Program-made: the position numbers and the translations under genes
Assembly: GCA_002368865.1 (NCBI GenBank)
Contig: DFDT01000154.1
Span: 1 to 28,612 of the forward strand
DNA: 28,612 nt
Direction of reading: 5' to 3'
From: Lachnospiraceae bacterium UBA3821
Lineage (GTDB): Bacteria > Bacillota > Clostridia > Lachnospirales > Lachnospiraceae
The notes under the pieces: generated by a model
Databases searched by the model: none
Seen by the model: only the letters and a program-made list of their open reading frames with translations
Told to the model about the DNA's origin: nothing
Part shown: one piece after another, positions 7,476-15,315 of the stretch
How positions within the stretch are numbered: the first letter of the stretch is position 1
Layout: the number at the start of each line of letters is the position of its first letter

Positions 7476-8011
7476 AGATCATATTGATATTCTTTTTTCT
7501 CCTCATCGGAAGCCCTGTTCTTGCGCCTCCTGCTGTCATCGGTCAGCTGCATTCCCAGCTTTTCCAAAACATGCCGGGAGCCTGCATTGTCCGCGTCGCA
7601 ATGTGCGGTAAAATGCCTTAGTCCCAACTGTTCTGTGGAAAACGTGATCAGTGCCCGCATGGATTCCGTGGCAATTCCTTGATGCCAGTATCGCTTGTCG
7701 ATAATATAACCAAGCTCCCCTGTCTGAAAATCGTCCTCCATGTATACACTCACAGATCCCACATTCTGCCCGTCAAGCAACACGATAAATTCATAGTATT
7801 CCGGACGCGGCTTTCTCCATTCAAACTCTGCTTTCCGCACAAATTCCACCGTTTCCTCCCAGGAATCGTGGGGCAGGAACAACATCATTCTGGCATTGTC
7901 CACATCGGATATGTACGTGTGAAGGGATCTGGCGTATTCCATTTGCAGCGGGACGATCGACAACCGATTGGTTCGGATTTCTGTCCGGATCCCGTTTTTC
8001 GGATCTCTCAT
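7466..8011 (-). CDS. GNAT N-acetyltransferase, RimJ/RimL type
   Basis: About 181 residues. The N-terminus shows the family opening IRTEIRTNRLSIVPL; the acetyl-CoA site is the stretch ELGYIIDKRYWHQGIATES (pattern Q-x-G-I-A), and the C-terminal block is DADNAGSRHVLEKLGM, where an Asn and the following helix complete the fold. RimJ/RimL-like enzymes acetylate ribosomal protein N-termini or small amines; the substrate here is unknown. The ATG at 8011 lies one base beyond the stop of the upstream phosphatase (TGA-C-ATG), so translation is probably coupled. ATG 8023 or TTG 8050 would add residues outside the family and overlap that gene. Its last codons form the terminator stem at 7450-7475. Confidence 0.88.
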   Translation of the reverse strand: MRDPKNGIRTEIRTNRLSIVPLQMEYARSLHTYISDVDNARMMLFLPHDSWEETVEFVRKAEFEWRKPRPEYYEFIVLLDGQNVGSVSVYMEDDFQTGELGYIIDKRYWHQGIATESMRALITFSTEQLGLRHFTAHCDADNAGSRHVLEKLGMQLTDDSRRRKNRASDEEKKEYQYDLWV

Positions 8012-8012
8012 G

Positions 8013-8693
8013 TCAGTTTCCATTGTCCCGATGTCCGTCCCTCTCCACAAATTTCAATGCCTCCATGGGATGAGCAATGATCGCATCCGCATGAGCACCT
8101 TCCAGCTCCTCTCTGGTGCGGAAGCCCCAGAGCACGCCCAGCGTAAACGCTCCTGATCCCTTTCCGGTCTTCATATCCGTTGCGGTGTCCCCCAGATACA
8201 GTACTTCCTCCGGCTTCACCTGCAGCGTCTCCATAATGCGGATCGCTCCTGCCGGATCGGGTTTGATGGGCACGCCGTCCACCTGTCCCTGAATCACATC
8301 AAAGCATCCCTCGCCGAAAAGCGTCTCGATCACACGAATGGTCTCCGCATGGGGTTTATTCGAAAGCACCGCAATTTTCAGCCCTCTTAGCTTCAATTTG
8401 CGGATCAGCTCCGGAATCCCTTCGTAGGGCGTCACCTGATACATACAATCCACGGCAAAAATCTCTTTATACCGGGCAAACGCGCTGTCAAAATGCACCC
8501 CTTCCACGTCACCGCCTGCTGCCAACGCCCTCCTGATCAGATTGGCTGCGCCGTCACCCACGAAGTATTTATAATCATCCTCCGAAAAAGGACCGAACCC
8601 CTCCGGTGCCAGGGCTCGGTCTGCACAATATTTAATACTGTGAATGGAATCGGACAAAGTGCCGTCCAGATCAAAGATCACTGCTCGAAACAT
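8013..8693 (-). CDS. HAD-superfamily phosphatase, phosphoglycolate phosphatase-like
   Basis: A 226-residue haloacid dehalogenase-fold hydrolase. Motif I is FDLDGTLSDS at the N-terminus, where the first Asp is the nucleophile; a four-helix cap follows (about 15-85), then motif II (AVLSNKPH), motif III (a lysine in GVPIKPDP) and motif IV (YLGDTATDM). This is the Gph/PpaX arrangement and length; candidate substrates are 2-phosphoglycolate or pyrophosphate. The start at 8693 is set by AGGAAAG six bases upstream and by the family opening MFRAVIFDLDGT; the longer reading from 8759 adds 22 unrelated residues and overlaps the diguanylate cyclase. It is followed directly by the GNAT gene in a two-gene unit. 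Confidence 0.9.
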   Translation of the reverse strand: MFRAVIFDLDGTLSDSIHSIKYCADRALAPEGFGPFSEDDYKYFVGDGAANLIRRALAAGGDVEGVHFDSAFARYKEIFAVDCMYQVTPYEGIPELIRKLKLRGLKIAVLSNKPHAETIRVIETLFGEGCFDVIQGQVDGVPIKPDPAGAIRIMETLQVKPEEVLYLGDTATDMKTGKGSGAFTLGVLWGFRTREELEGAHADAIIAHPMEALKFVERDGHRDNGN

Positions 8694-8751
8694 CTTGTTC
8701 TTTCCTACTTTCCTTTTATCCAATATTCTTGGTCTCAAATATCTTCTGTTT

Positions 8752-10092
8752 TCAAACATTTCCTGTTTTCAAATATTTCTTATTTTCATACATCTCACTG
8801 TCGGCACGTTCAAAGACTTCCGCCACTTCCGTATCCTTCTGGGGATCATACTCGGAGATTCCTGTGGCGATCACAGGACCCTCGCCCTTTGTCTTGTTAT
8901 CCCAAACCTGCTCCCGTAGCTTTGCCAGCAGTTCTTTTCTGTCCGAATAATCCCGCTCTGTCAAAAGCACCACGAATTCGTCTCCGCCAATCCGAAAGAC
9001 CGGACTGTGAGTGAACACATCGCAGATCATCTTGCAGGCAGATCTGATGTACTCATCTCCTGCCTTATGCCCCTGCGTGTCATTGATACTCTTCAGATCA
9101 TTCAGATCACATACTGCAATCGCAAAAGACAGATAATCCACCCCGCCGTCCAGCGACTGCTGTATCGTATCCTCCAACTCCTGATACGCAGTTTTATTTT
9201 TGGCCCCGGTCAGCTCATCCCGCCTTGCCAGTTCATTTGCGGACTTCAGGGCCTTTATGTGCTCTTTTTCCCTGCGGACTTCCTCGTTGACATTTTCCAC
9301 ACCGATAATGAAATGGATCCTGTCGCTTGACCACATAACCGTAAGTCTTGTGTACTGCGGCTGCCCATCGATCATCAGACGATAATCCGTACTGAACTGC
9401 TTTTTATTCTCCAGCACGGAGATCAGGTAGTCCTTGGTCAGGACAGACTGCACCCTCGCCTTGTCCTTGGGATGTACAAGTATATCCGCATTGGTCTGGG
9501 ATTCCGCAAAGAAATCGTTGCCCGTCTCCAGGATCTCAAAATTGCCGTATATGGTTTTGGCCGTAAACTCGGTATAACTGCCCGTCTCAGCATCCACATA
9601 ATAGATCACATCATAATGCGCCGCCAGACTCTCCGCGATCTGGTTAAATACCGCTCGCTCTTTCTCCAGCTTCTCCGCCTCCTGACGCATCCGGACTTCC
9701 TTATCGATATTCAACACGCCCAGAATAAAATAATCATCCTGATTGCCCACGCCCCGGATCATGCGCAGCGTGTGATACACCGGTTTCCCGTCGATCACCA
9801 GACGATACACAATACTCTGCATGGTGCCTTTTTTCATTTCACTGAGCAATTTTTCCTTACTGATATCCTTCTGAAAAATGTGTTTATCTTCCTCGTACAC
9901 TACCTGTTCGGCATCTCGCGCCATATTTGCAAAAAAGTCTTCTCCGTCCTGCTCGATCTGCAACGAATGGTATTCCGGATTGATGGAGTACCACTTATAT
10001 TTGTTGGTCACAGCATTTACATAATAAACACTGGAATAATCTATCAGCAGCGCTTCTGCGATCTTATTGAAAATAGTATCATTGTCAACCAT
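8752..10092 (-). CDS. Diguanylate cyclase with two tandem PAS-like sensor modules
   Basis: A 446-residue soluble protein with no membrane segments. Residues 1-137 and 145-275 are a tandem duplication: each opens with an F-N-x-I-A-E motif, then VYYV or IYYVDAET, a DFF motif, YRL(V/M)IDG and an F-I-L/I-G-V strand, consistent with PAS-like sensors. A helical linker with Lys/Glu heptads follows (about 265-290), then a GGDEF domain (290-446) with RDELTGAKNK, DLNDLKSIND and an intact RIGGDEF catalytic loop (367-373). It should make cyclic di-GMP from two GTP. The RxxD inhibitory site that normally precedes the loop reads FTHS, so product inhibition is probably lost. GGAGGA precedes the ATG, and a good promoter lies at 10134-10162. 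Confidence 0.93.
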   Translation of the reverse strand: MVDNDTIFNKIAEALLIDYSSVYYVNAVTNKYKWYSINPEYHSLQIEQDGEDFFANMARDAEQVVYEEDKHIFQKDISKEKLLSEMKKGTMQSIVYRLVIDGKPVYHTLRMIRGVGNQDDYFILGVLNIDKEVRMRQEAEKLEKERAVFNQIAESLAAHYDVIYYVDAETGSYTEFTAKTIYGNFEILETGNDFFAESQTNADILVHPKDKARVQSVLTKDYLISVLENKKQFSTDYRLMIDGQPQYTRLTVMWSSDRIHFIIGVENVNEEVRREKEHIKALKSANELARRDELTGAKNKTAYQELEDTIQQSLDGGVDYLSFAIAVCDLNDLKSINDTQGHKAGDEYIRSACKMICDVFTHSPVFRIGGDEFVVLLTERDYSDRKELLAKLREQVWDNKTKGEGPVIATGISEYDPQKDTEVAEVFERADSEMYENKKYLKTGNV

Positions 10093-10133
10093 CGCTTTCC
10101 TCCGCCTCCTCCAATGTAAAAATTCACTTTCCT

Positions 10134-10162
10134 ATTGTATGCCTAAAATTCAAATATGTCTA
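10134..10162 (-). promoter_or_regulatory. Promoter of the diguanylate cyclase gene
   Basis: On the minus strand, TAGACA (10162-10157) and TACAAT (10139-10134) are separated by 17 bases; each matches the consensus at five of six positions. The predicted start is about 35 bases before the ATG at 10092. The cyclase can therefore be transcribed independently of the DUF4261 gene behind it. Confidence 0.6.
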
Positions 10163-10205
10163 TCCCTGATTCCTATTTTATTACATTCCTCCGAAAACAC
10201 CCCTG

Positions 10206-11111
10206 TCACCTGTAATCCCGGTTTCCTGCTGCATATTCATTCATGCATACATCCAGCACATTGCGATGCGGAGCGATCAGCGACTCCTCATAATGGCACT
10301 GCCACTGTACATTCTGCACAATCCTTCCGTCCACAATGCCATCAATGGTATCACCGGGTTTAAACTCGGCATCGCTTCCCAAACGATAAGAAGCCATATT
10401 TAAGGCATGGTTGACCACCCAGTTCGGATCCATATCATGAAAATGATACTGCTGATCCTCCAAATAGAGCACACTCAGCCCCAATGTATCCACCACATGG
10501 TCATTGGTACCGCTGATATTGAAAAAGCGGGCATTCACCGCAAATTTGATATAGCGGTCCAGCCCCTCTACCTGGCTATTACGGATCATATCTGCCGGAA
10601 CCAACTTCTTCGAGTTTATAAAATGCACTGCCTGACATTGGGGATAAAGCTCTAAAAGTGCCTCCAAATAATTCATCAGCATATTTGCTCTCACCTGGGG
10701 CGGCAATGCGCCTCCCATCATATCCGTGGCCATCACCTTGTATTTACATTCCGCCAGGATGTGCTCCCCCTTATCCTCATAGTCCCACCACTGCTGTCTC
10801 TCAAAATCGTTAAATTTCTCCGTCTCAAGTTCATCACACTCCGTAAAGGAGATCATGACAGGTACCTTTTTTGCATCCGCAAATTCACCCATATACTCCT
10901 TTGCAGCAAAACTTACCATTGTCGTCCTGTCCCCGATTGCCTCCACTTCGCCGAGATACTTTGTCAGGACTTCCTGTATTTTACTCTCATCGGGCCAGCT
11001 GCATTTTCCCTTCATCAAAAACTGCATCACAAAAGGCGCACCGGGGCGAATGATCGCATCCTCGCCGGATTGTTCTTCCTTCTTATCCTCTTTCTTCTTT
11101 CCAAATAACAT
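10206..11111 (-). CDS. DUF4261 domain-containing protein
   Basis: A 301-residue soluble protein. The first 20 residues are a charged, lysine-rich tail (FGKKKEDKKEEQ). The body reads as a DUF4261 protein: an N-terminal half with MVSFAAKEY and VPVMISFTEC, and a C-terminal half with FVNARFF-like strands (FAVNARFFNISG), then VVDTLGLSVLYLEDQQYHF and a PGDTIDG motif. I know of no established biochemical role for this family; members often occur near other unassigned genes in Firmicutes. GAGGAGGACGAG precedes the ATG closely. The gene lies 29 bases after maf in the same direction and may be co-transcribed with it. No catalytic residues can be pointed to with confidence. Confidence 0.78.
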   Translation of the reverse strand: MLFGKKKEDKKEEQSGEDAIIRPGAPFVMQFLMKGKCSWPDESKIQEVLTKYLGEVEAIGDRTTMVSFAAKEYMGEFADAKKVPVMISFTECDELETEKFNDFERQQWWDYEDKGEHILAECKYKVMATDMMGGALPPQVRANMLMNYLEALLELYPQCQAVHFINSKKLVPADMIRNSQVEGLDRYIKFAVNARFFNISGTNDHVVDTLGLSVLYLEDQQYHFHDMDPNWVVNHALNMASYRLGSDAEFKPGDTIDGIVDGRIVQNVQWQCHYEESLIAPHRNVLDVCMNEYAAGNRDYR

Positions 11112-11140
11112 ATCTCGTCCTCCTCAAAACCCAGTACGAT

Positions 11141-11755
11141 TTACATGATTTTATCCCCAGCACACCTTTTCAATTCCTGATACACTCGTCCCACCGGCAG
11201 CCCCACCACATTATTGTAGTCGCCTTCAATCCCTGTGATATACCGGGCGCAGAAACCCTGAATTCCATAAGCTCCCGCCTTGTCAAGCGGATCGCCGGTT
11301 GCAACATATTCTGCAATTTCTTCTGCGCTCATAGGGGCAAAATGAACCTTGGTGCACTCATAAAAGGTATGTTCTTTCCTGCTGCCATCCACAGGATCCG
11401 CATAGACGAAAGTCACTCCTGTATAGACCTCATGGGCTCTGCCGGAAAGCATGGTGAGCATATGCACCGCATCTGCCTCATCCTTCGGTTTCCCAAGAAT
11501 CCTGCCGTCACAGGCCACAATGGTGTCCGCGCCAAGCACAAGACAGTCCGATCGATCATTTCCCCTTTTAAAGAGTACTGCAGCCACCGCCTCAGCCTTC
11601 TGTCTGGAAAGCTCCTGCACCACTTCTGCCGGCACTGTGGAAGTCACATGTTCCTCCACCTCGCTCACCTGCACTTCAAAATCCAAACCGATCTGTTGCA
11701 TCAGCTCCCGCCTTCTGGGCGAGCCGGATGCAAGGATTATAGGTATCTGTTTCAT
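11141..11755 (-). CDS. maf: Maf-like nucleoside triphosphate pyrophosphatase
   Basis: A 204-residue Maf/HAM1-fold enzyme. The diagnostic motif ASGSPRRRELM occupies residues 9-19; SRQKAEAVA provides the conserved Arg/Lys, GADTIV gives the catalytic Asp77, LGKPKDEADA and LSGRAHEVYTGV follow, and the C-terminal KAGAYGIQG completes the active site. Family members hydrolyse dTTP, UTP or modified nucleotides to the monophosphate plus pyrophosphate, which is thought to keep odd nucleotides out of nucleic acids, and over-expression blocks septation in Bacillus. The length is typical. The ribosome binding site is weak (AAAGAAAGATGAGAAAG). In related genomes maf commonly sits in a housekeeping neighbourhood, which here is interrupted by the AT-rich helicase and nuclease genes. 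Confidence 0.94.
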   Translation of the reverse strand: MKQIPIILASGSPRRRELMQQIGLDFEVQVSEVEEHVTSTVPAEVVQELSRQKAEAVAAVLFKRGNDRSDCLVLGADTIVACDGRILGKPKDEADAVHMLTMLSGRAHEVYTGVTFVYADPVDGSRKEHTFYECTKVHFAPMSAEEIAEYVATGDPLDKAGAYGIQGFCARYITGIEGDYNNVVGLPVGRVYQELKRCAGDKIM

Positions 11756-11820
11756 TTTTCTTTCTCATCTTTCTTTACACAGTCATAAACTCATTGATAT
11801 GCGAAATATCTAATTATTTT

Positions 11821-12747
11821 CTATAAATTGACAATCCCTTTACATTTTGGATACATGGAACACCCATAAAATTTTTCCCCTGCATTTTCTCCCTTTTTAG
11901 CAACCCGCATCACCATCACTGCACCACATTTAGGACATTTGGGCATGGTCTCTTGCTCCATTTGGGAATTAATTTTGACATCTTCTTTTGTTTCAAAATC
12001 TTTTAGCATCTCCCGATATTTTAATGTATAATCCACAGGATTATTCTGATTTTTTTCTGCAAAAAATCTTGCCAATGCCTCCATTTGTTTCTCTGACATA
12101 GTTTCTGCATCATCAACTCGATCCGTTGATTTTATATACTCTACCAACTGATCTGCGCGGATTACCAAACTTTTAACCTCTTTCTTGGCAAACTTATCGT
12201 TTAGAACCGTTCTGGGATTTGCCAGCACAATAATGGAACGATAATTCTTTTCAAACCCTTTTTCAAATAAAGTTCTTGTAAGTATATTTGTCTTTTCTTC
12301 CATACGAATTGCTTTTATCAGCTCAATATGTCTATTGTTTTGCGTAATGGGAGAATATATACCCTCTTTGATTGTCTTTTTTCCATAAGAAAAACTTCTG
12401 ATAAAATTGCCTTTATTATCAATCTCTATGTTACCATATAAATTTTTGCACTCTATCACATATATATGTTTTTTGGTAACTACAAGATAATCTATCTGTG
12501 CCGAAAGCCCATTATGTTCCAAATACAGATCATGTAAAACATACATAGGAAAATGACTATTCTCCAATTCAAATCTAATCTGTTTTTCGCCAAAAATTCC
12601 CGCTTCAACCAGCTTTATTTCCCGTTCAAGAATTTCGTTTTCTTCTAAAAGCTGATTTTGAATCTCTTTCAGTGCCGCTAACTGCTTTTCTGCTTCGCTG
12701 TCATCTTTCATAAAAACCGGATCTGTGATTTTGTCAAAAAATCCCAT
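11821..12747 (-). CDS. NERD-domain nuclease-like protein with C-terminal zinc ribbon
   Basis: A 308-residue protein. Residues 16-48 form a probable coiled coil (ALKEIQNQLLEENEILEREI). A NERD domain follows with a complete PD-(D/E)xK-type active site: AGIFGEKQ (Glu54), QIDYLVV (Asp86) and IECKN (Glu99, Lys101). The C-terminus is a topoisomerase-type zinc ribbon, with Cys271, Cys274, Cys296 and Cys302 (CPKCG and GCSMYPKC). NERD domains are predicted DNA nucleases often linked to helicases or kinases. The gene starts 20 bases after the helicase stop, and both proteins carry the same kind of zinc ribbon, so they probably act together on DNA. The region is much more AT-rich than its neighbours, suggesting transfer. 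A defence or repair role is inference. Confidence 0.88.
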   Translation of the reverse strand: MGFFDKITDPVFMKDDSEAEKQLAALKEIQNQLLEENEILEREIKLVEAGIFGEKQIRFELENSHFPMYVLHDLYLEHNGLSAQIDYLVVTKKHIYVIECKNLYGNIEIDNKGNFIRSFSYGKKTIKEGIYSPITQNNRHIELIKAIRMEEKTNILTRTLFEKGFEKNYRSIIVLANPRTVLNDKFAKKEVKSLVIRADQLVEYIKSTDRVDDAETMSEKQMEALARFFAEKNQNNPVDYTLKYREMLKDFETKEDVKINSQMEQETMPKCPKCGAVMVMRVAKKGENAGEKFYGCSMYPKCKGIVNL

Positions 12748-12767
12748 ATATTTACTCTCTCCTAATT

Positions 12768-15293
12768 CTAAGCCAATTTCCCTTTTATTTTCTCGGTATA
12801 TTTACATCCAATCTTCTTATAATTCTCACATCCCCAAAATTCACCATAAGGTCCTTTTTTAATATATAATCGTCCCCCACATTTAGGACATCTGGGCTGA
12901 TTCTGTTTCCCCCCTGATCTCTGGCGCGCTTTTTCTCTCAAAGCATCTCCGTATCTCTTTTTCATCTCAAGCGCAAAGACCGATTCCTTGTCTTTAACCG
13001 TAATTAGATACACCTTCGTCTTGGCTCTTGTCAAAGCCACATAAAATAGTCTTCTCTCCTCTGCAAAAGGATAAGATTCACGATGTTCCAGCAATAGTTC
13101 CAGAATAGCATCATCTTGAATTTTGCTCGGAAATCCCATTTTAGCATTTTTGTTATTAATAATAAAAATATAGTCTGCCTGTAATCCTTTTGCTGCGTGA
13201 GCAGTAAGAAAATGCATATTAAGATCCTTACGGCTCTTATATATTATATTGATAAAACCATTTATATTATCGTACTGACATTCAAACAAGCTGCATCCTT
13301 TTATCATTTCAACATCAAATTTGTATCGTCCTATGAAATAAACACTACTGTTTTGCGGGAGCTGTTCTATTCTTTCCGCCATGAATTGCATTGCACAGCT
13401 TTCATTATATCCGTTAATCTCCTCCATAGAAAATCGCAGATCGCTGGATTTTCCTCTAATATTCTTTTTTAGTTGATCCGGATTCTGCTTAATGAATGTT
13501 CCGCTGATTTCTATCAAGGAAGGAGTAAAACGATAGGTTGTCTCTATTTTACTGATAGCTGCTGCACCCCAATATTTCTCAAAATCCAAGATATAGCTGA
13601 TATCACTTCCTGCAAATCGATAGATACTTTGCCAATCATCCCCAACACAAAACAAGTCATAATCTTTCGATGTCCGTAGTGCCGCAAGCAACGCATATCT
13701 CGCTTTTGAAATATCTTGATATTCATCCACAATTATGTACGAATATGGATTAATGTATTTACCACTTCTCACATACTCTGCCGCTTGGTTTATCATGTCA
13801 TTAAAATCGATTTCGCCTTCCAAGCTTAATTGTCGATTATATGCGTCATATATAGGCTCTATCAAATCAATAACTCTTTGATTTTGATAAGAATTCTTTG
13901 ATGTACTTGCAATTTTCCTAAGTTGTTCTACTGAATAGCCATTACTTTTCATTAAATGAATAATCGTCTCAAAAAGTGCTATTGTCCCTTCCAGAATACC
14001 GTCTTCTTCCTGAAGAACCATATTCCACAATTCCCGGGGTGTTTTGGGTTCAAATATAACCCCTTGCTCTTTCAACTTATCTTCCAAATTTCTTAGTAAT
14101 GTTCCGTCAAACTTCTCATAGGAATAACTTTCTACTAAAACCGTTCCATTTTCTTTATGTATTTTTCGTTTCCATTGCATACCTTCTTTATAACTGGCAG
14201 CAGCTGATATTCCATTTTTACCGGAAAACCATTCAGGAACTTCCCCTCTTTTATTGATGCCAAAATATTCAATGTATATTTGATAATCGGGCAAATAAAA
14301 ATCTGGCTTGTATTGTCCGTATTCTGATGTTCTTGTATCTATAACATATGGTTCTTCATAGATATAACGAACCCCATTTTGACAGAGAAAATTCGCAATA
14401 TCCATCTCCCCATAACTTTTAACTTTTTCATTGAGCATCGTAATTGGCGGATTTATCTCCAAATATTCTTTATACTCTTTCTCTGAATGAAATTCAAACT
14501 CTGACCTAGCATGTACACGATTATATATCAAGTATGTGCTTAATGAATAAACATATCTTTTATCCTCCACCAGCGCCTTCAATTGTTCGCGAATAAAAGG
14601 TTTCAAAGAATTAGCATATTTGGATATTTTAGGTTTGATTCCTTCTACCTCTGTTATGATAGCCATCCCCAATCTATGGAAGGTAGATGCCTCAATCTGA
14701 CATCCGCTCTCTTTATTGATCCGCTCACTCATTTCAGTCGCAGATGCGTTTGTAAAAGATAATACAAGAATATCCTCCGGTTTATATTTGCCGGATTTGA
14801 TCAAATATTTAATTTTCCCGACAACTGTTGTTGTTTTGCCAGTTCCAGCTCCTGCAATGATAAGATGACTATGCGCCTCCATAACAACAGCTTCCATTTG
14901 CTGTCTATCAAGTAATTGCTCTTCAACCGTTCCAAGAAGTTCATATGCCTTTTCTATCCGTCCATTTGTTACTTTCTGATTATGCTGACCTATTGTTTTT
15001 CTCAAAGAGTCATATATGCCTTGTGCCTCCCCTATTTGACCAATCAAAGCTTTATATGATTTCGCCTTTTTAAAAGTTCTTTTAGCATCCTGTCCATAAG
15101 AAAAGATTAAACCATAATTTCTTGTTTTCCATTGTTCTGCAACTGTCGCATCAATATATTTTTCCTGGTCAGCAAAATATGATTTTGCTTCACAAACAGC
15201 ACTGGAAAGCTGTTCCAACAATTCTTCACATTTCTGATTACGTTCGTTTATTCTATTTTGTCTCTGGTCCCTTATTTTCTGAAAAAGGTTCAT
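12768..15293 (-). CDS. UvrD/Rep superfamily (helicase IV-like) DNA helicase with embedded nuclease-like segment and zinc ribbon
   Basis: An 841-residue SF1A helicase with all motifs intact: Walker A AGAGTGKT (147-154), Ia SFTNASATEM (179-188), II VDEYQD (522-527), III GDDWQSIYRFAGSD (551-564), IV TYRF (586-589), V LTAHAAKGL (696-704) and VI FYVALTRAK (750-758). Between Ia and II lies a segment resembling a PD-(D/E)xK fold: GEMDIA (Glu296), PDFYLP (Asp331), IEYFG (Glu342) and WKRKIH (374-379). I believe helicase IV proteins have a comparable insert. The C-terminus holds a zinc ribbon (Cys802, 805, 822, 830). It should translocate 3' to 5' on single-stranded DNA. AGGGAG precedes the ATG and overlaps the end of ppk1, 22 bases away. 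Low G+C suggests acquisition together with the NERD gene. Confidence 0.93.
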   Translation of the reverse strand: MNLFQKIRDQRQNRINERNQKCEELLEQLSSAVCEAKSYFADQEKYIDATVAEQWKTRNYGLIFSYGQDAKRTFKKAKSYKALIGQIGEAQGIYDSLRKTIGQHNQKVTNGRIEKAYELLGTVEEQLLDRQQMEAVVMEAHSHLIIAGAGTGKTTTVVGKIKYLIKSGKYKPEDILVLSFTNASATEMSERINKESGCQIEASTFHRLGMAIITEVEGIKPKISKYANSLKPFIREQLKALVEDKRYVYSLSTYLIYNRVHARSEFEFHSEKEYKEYLEINPPITMLNEKVKSYGEMDIANFLCQNGVRYIYEEPYVIDTRTSEYGQYKPDFYLPDYQIYIEYFGINKRGEVPEWFSGKNGISAAASYKEGMQWKRKIHKENGTVLVESYSYEKFDGTLLRNLEDKLKEQGVIFEPKTPRELWNMVLQEEDGILEGTIALFETIIHLMKSNGYSVEQLRKIASTSKNSYQNQRVIDLIEPIYDAYNRQLSLEGEIDFNDMINQAAEYVRSGKYINPYSYIIVDEYQDISKARYALLAALRTSKDYDLFCVGDDWQSIYRFAGSDISYILDFEKYWGAAAISKIETTYRFTPSLIEISGTFIKQNPDQLKKNIRGKSSDLRFSMEEINGYNESCAMQFMAERIEQLPQNSSVYFIGRYKFDVEMIKGCSLFECQYDNINGFINIIYKSRKDLNMHFLTAHAAKGLQADYIFIINNKNAKMGFPSKIQDDAILELLLEHRESYPFAEERRLFYVALTRAKTKVYLITVKDKESVFALEMKKRYGDALREKARQRSGGKQNQPRCPKCGGRLYIKKGPYGEFWGCENYKKIGCKYTEKIKGKLA

Positions 15294-15315
15294 AAGACGT
15301 CTCCCTGCCTTATCC

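Noticed and set aside
9472..10119. 215-codon open frame on the plus strand
   Set aside because: It is antisense to the diguanylate cyclase sensor modules, with no ribosome binding site or family resemblance.
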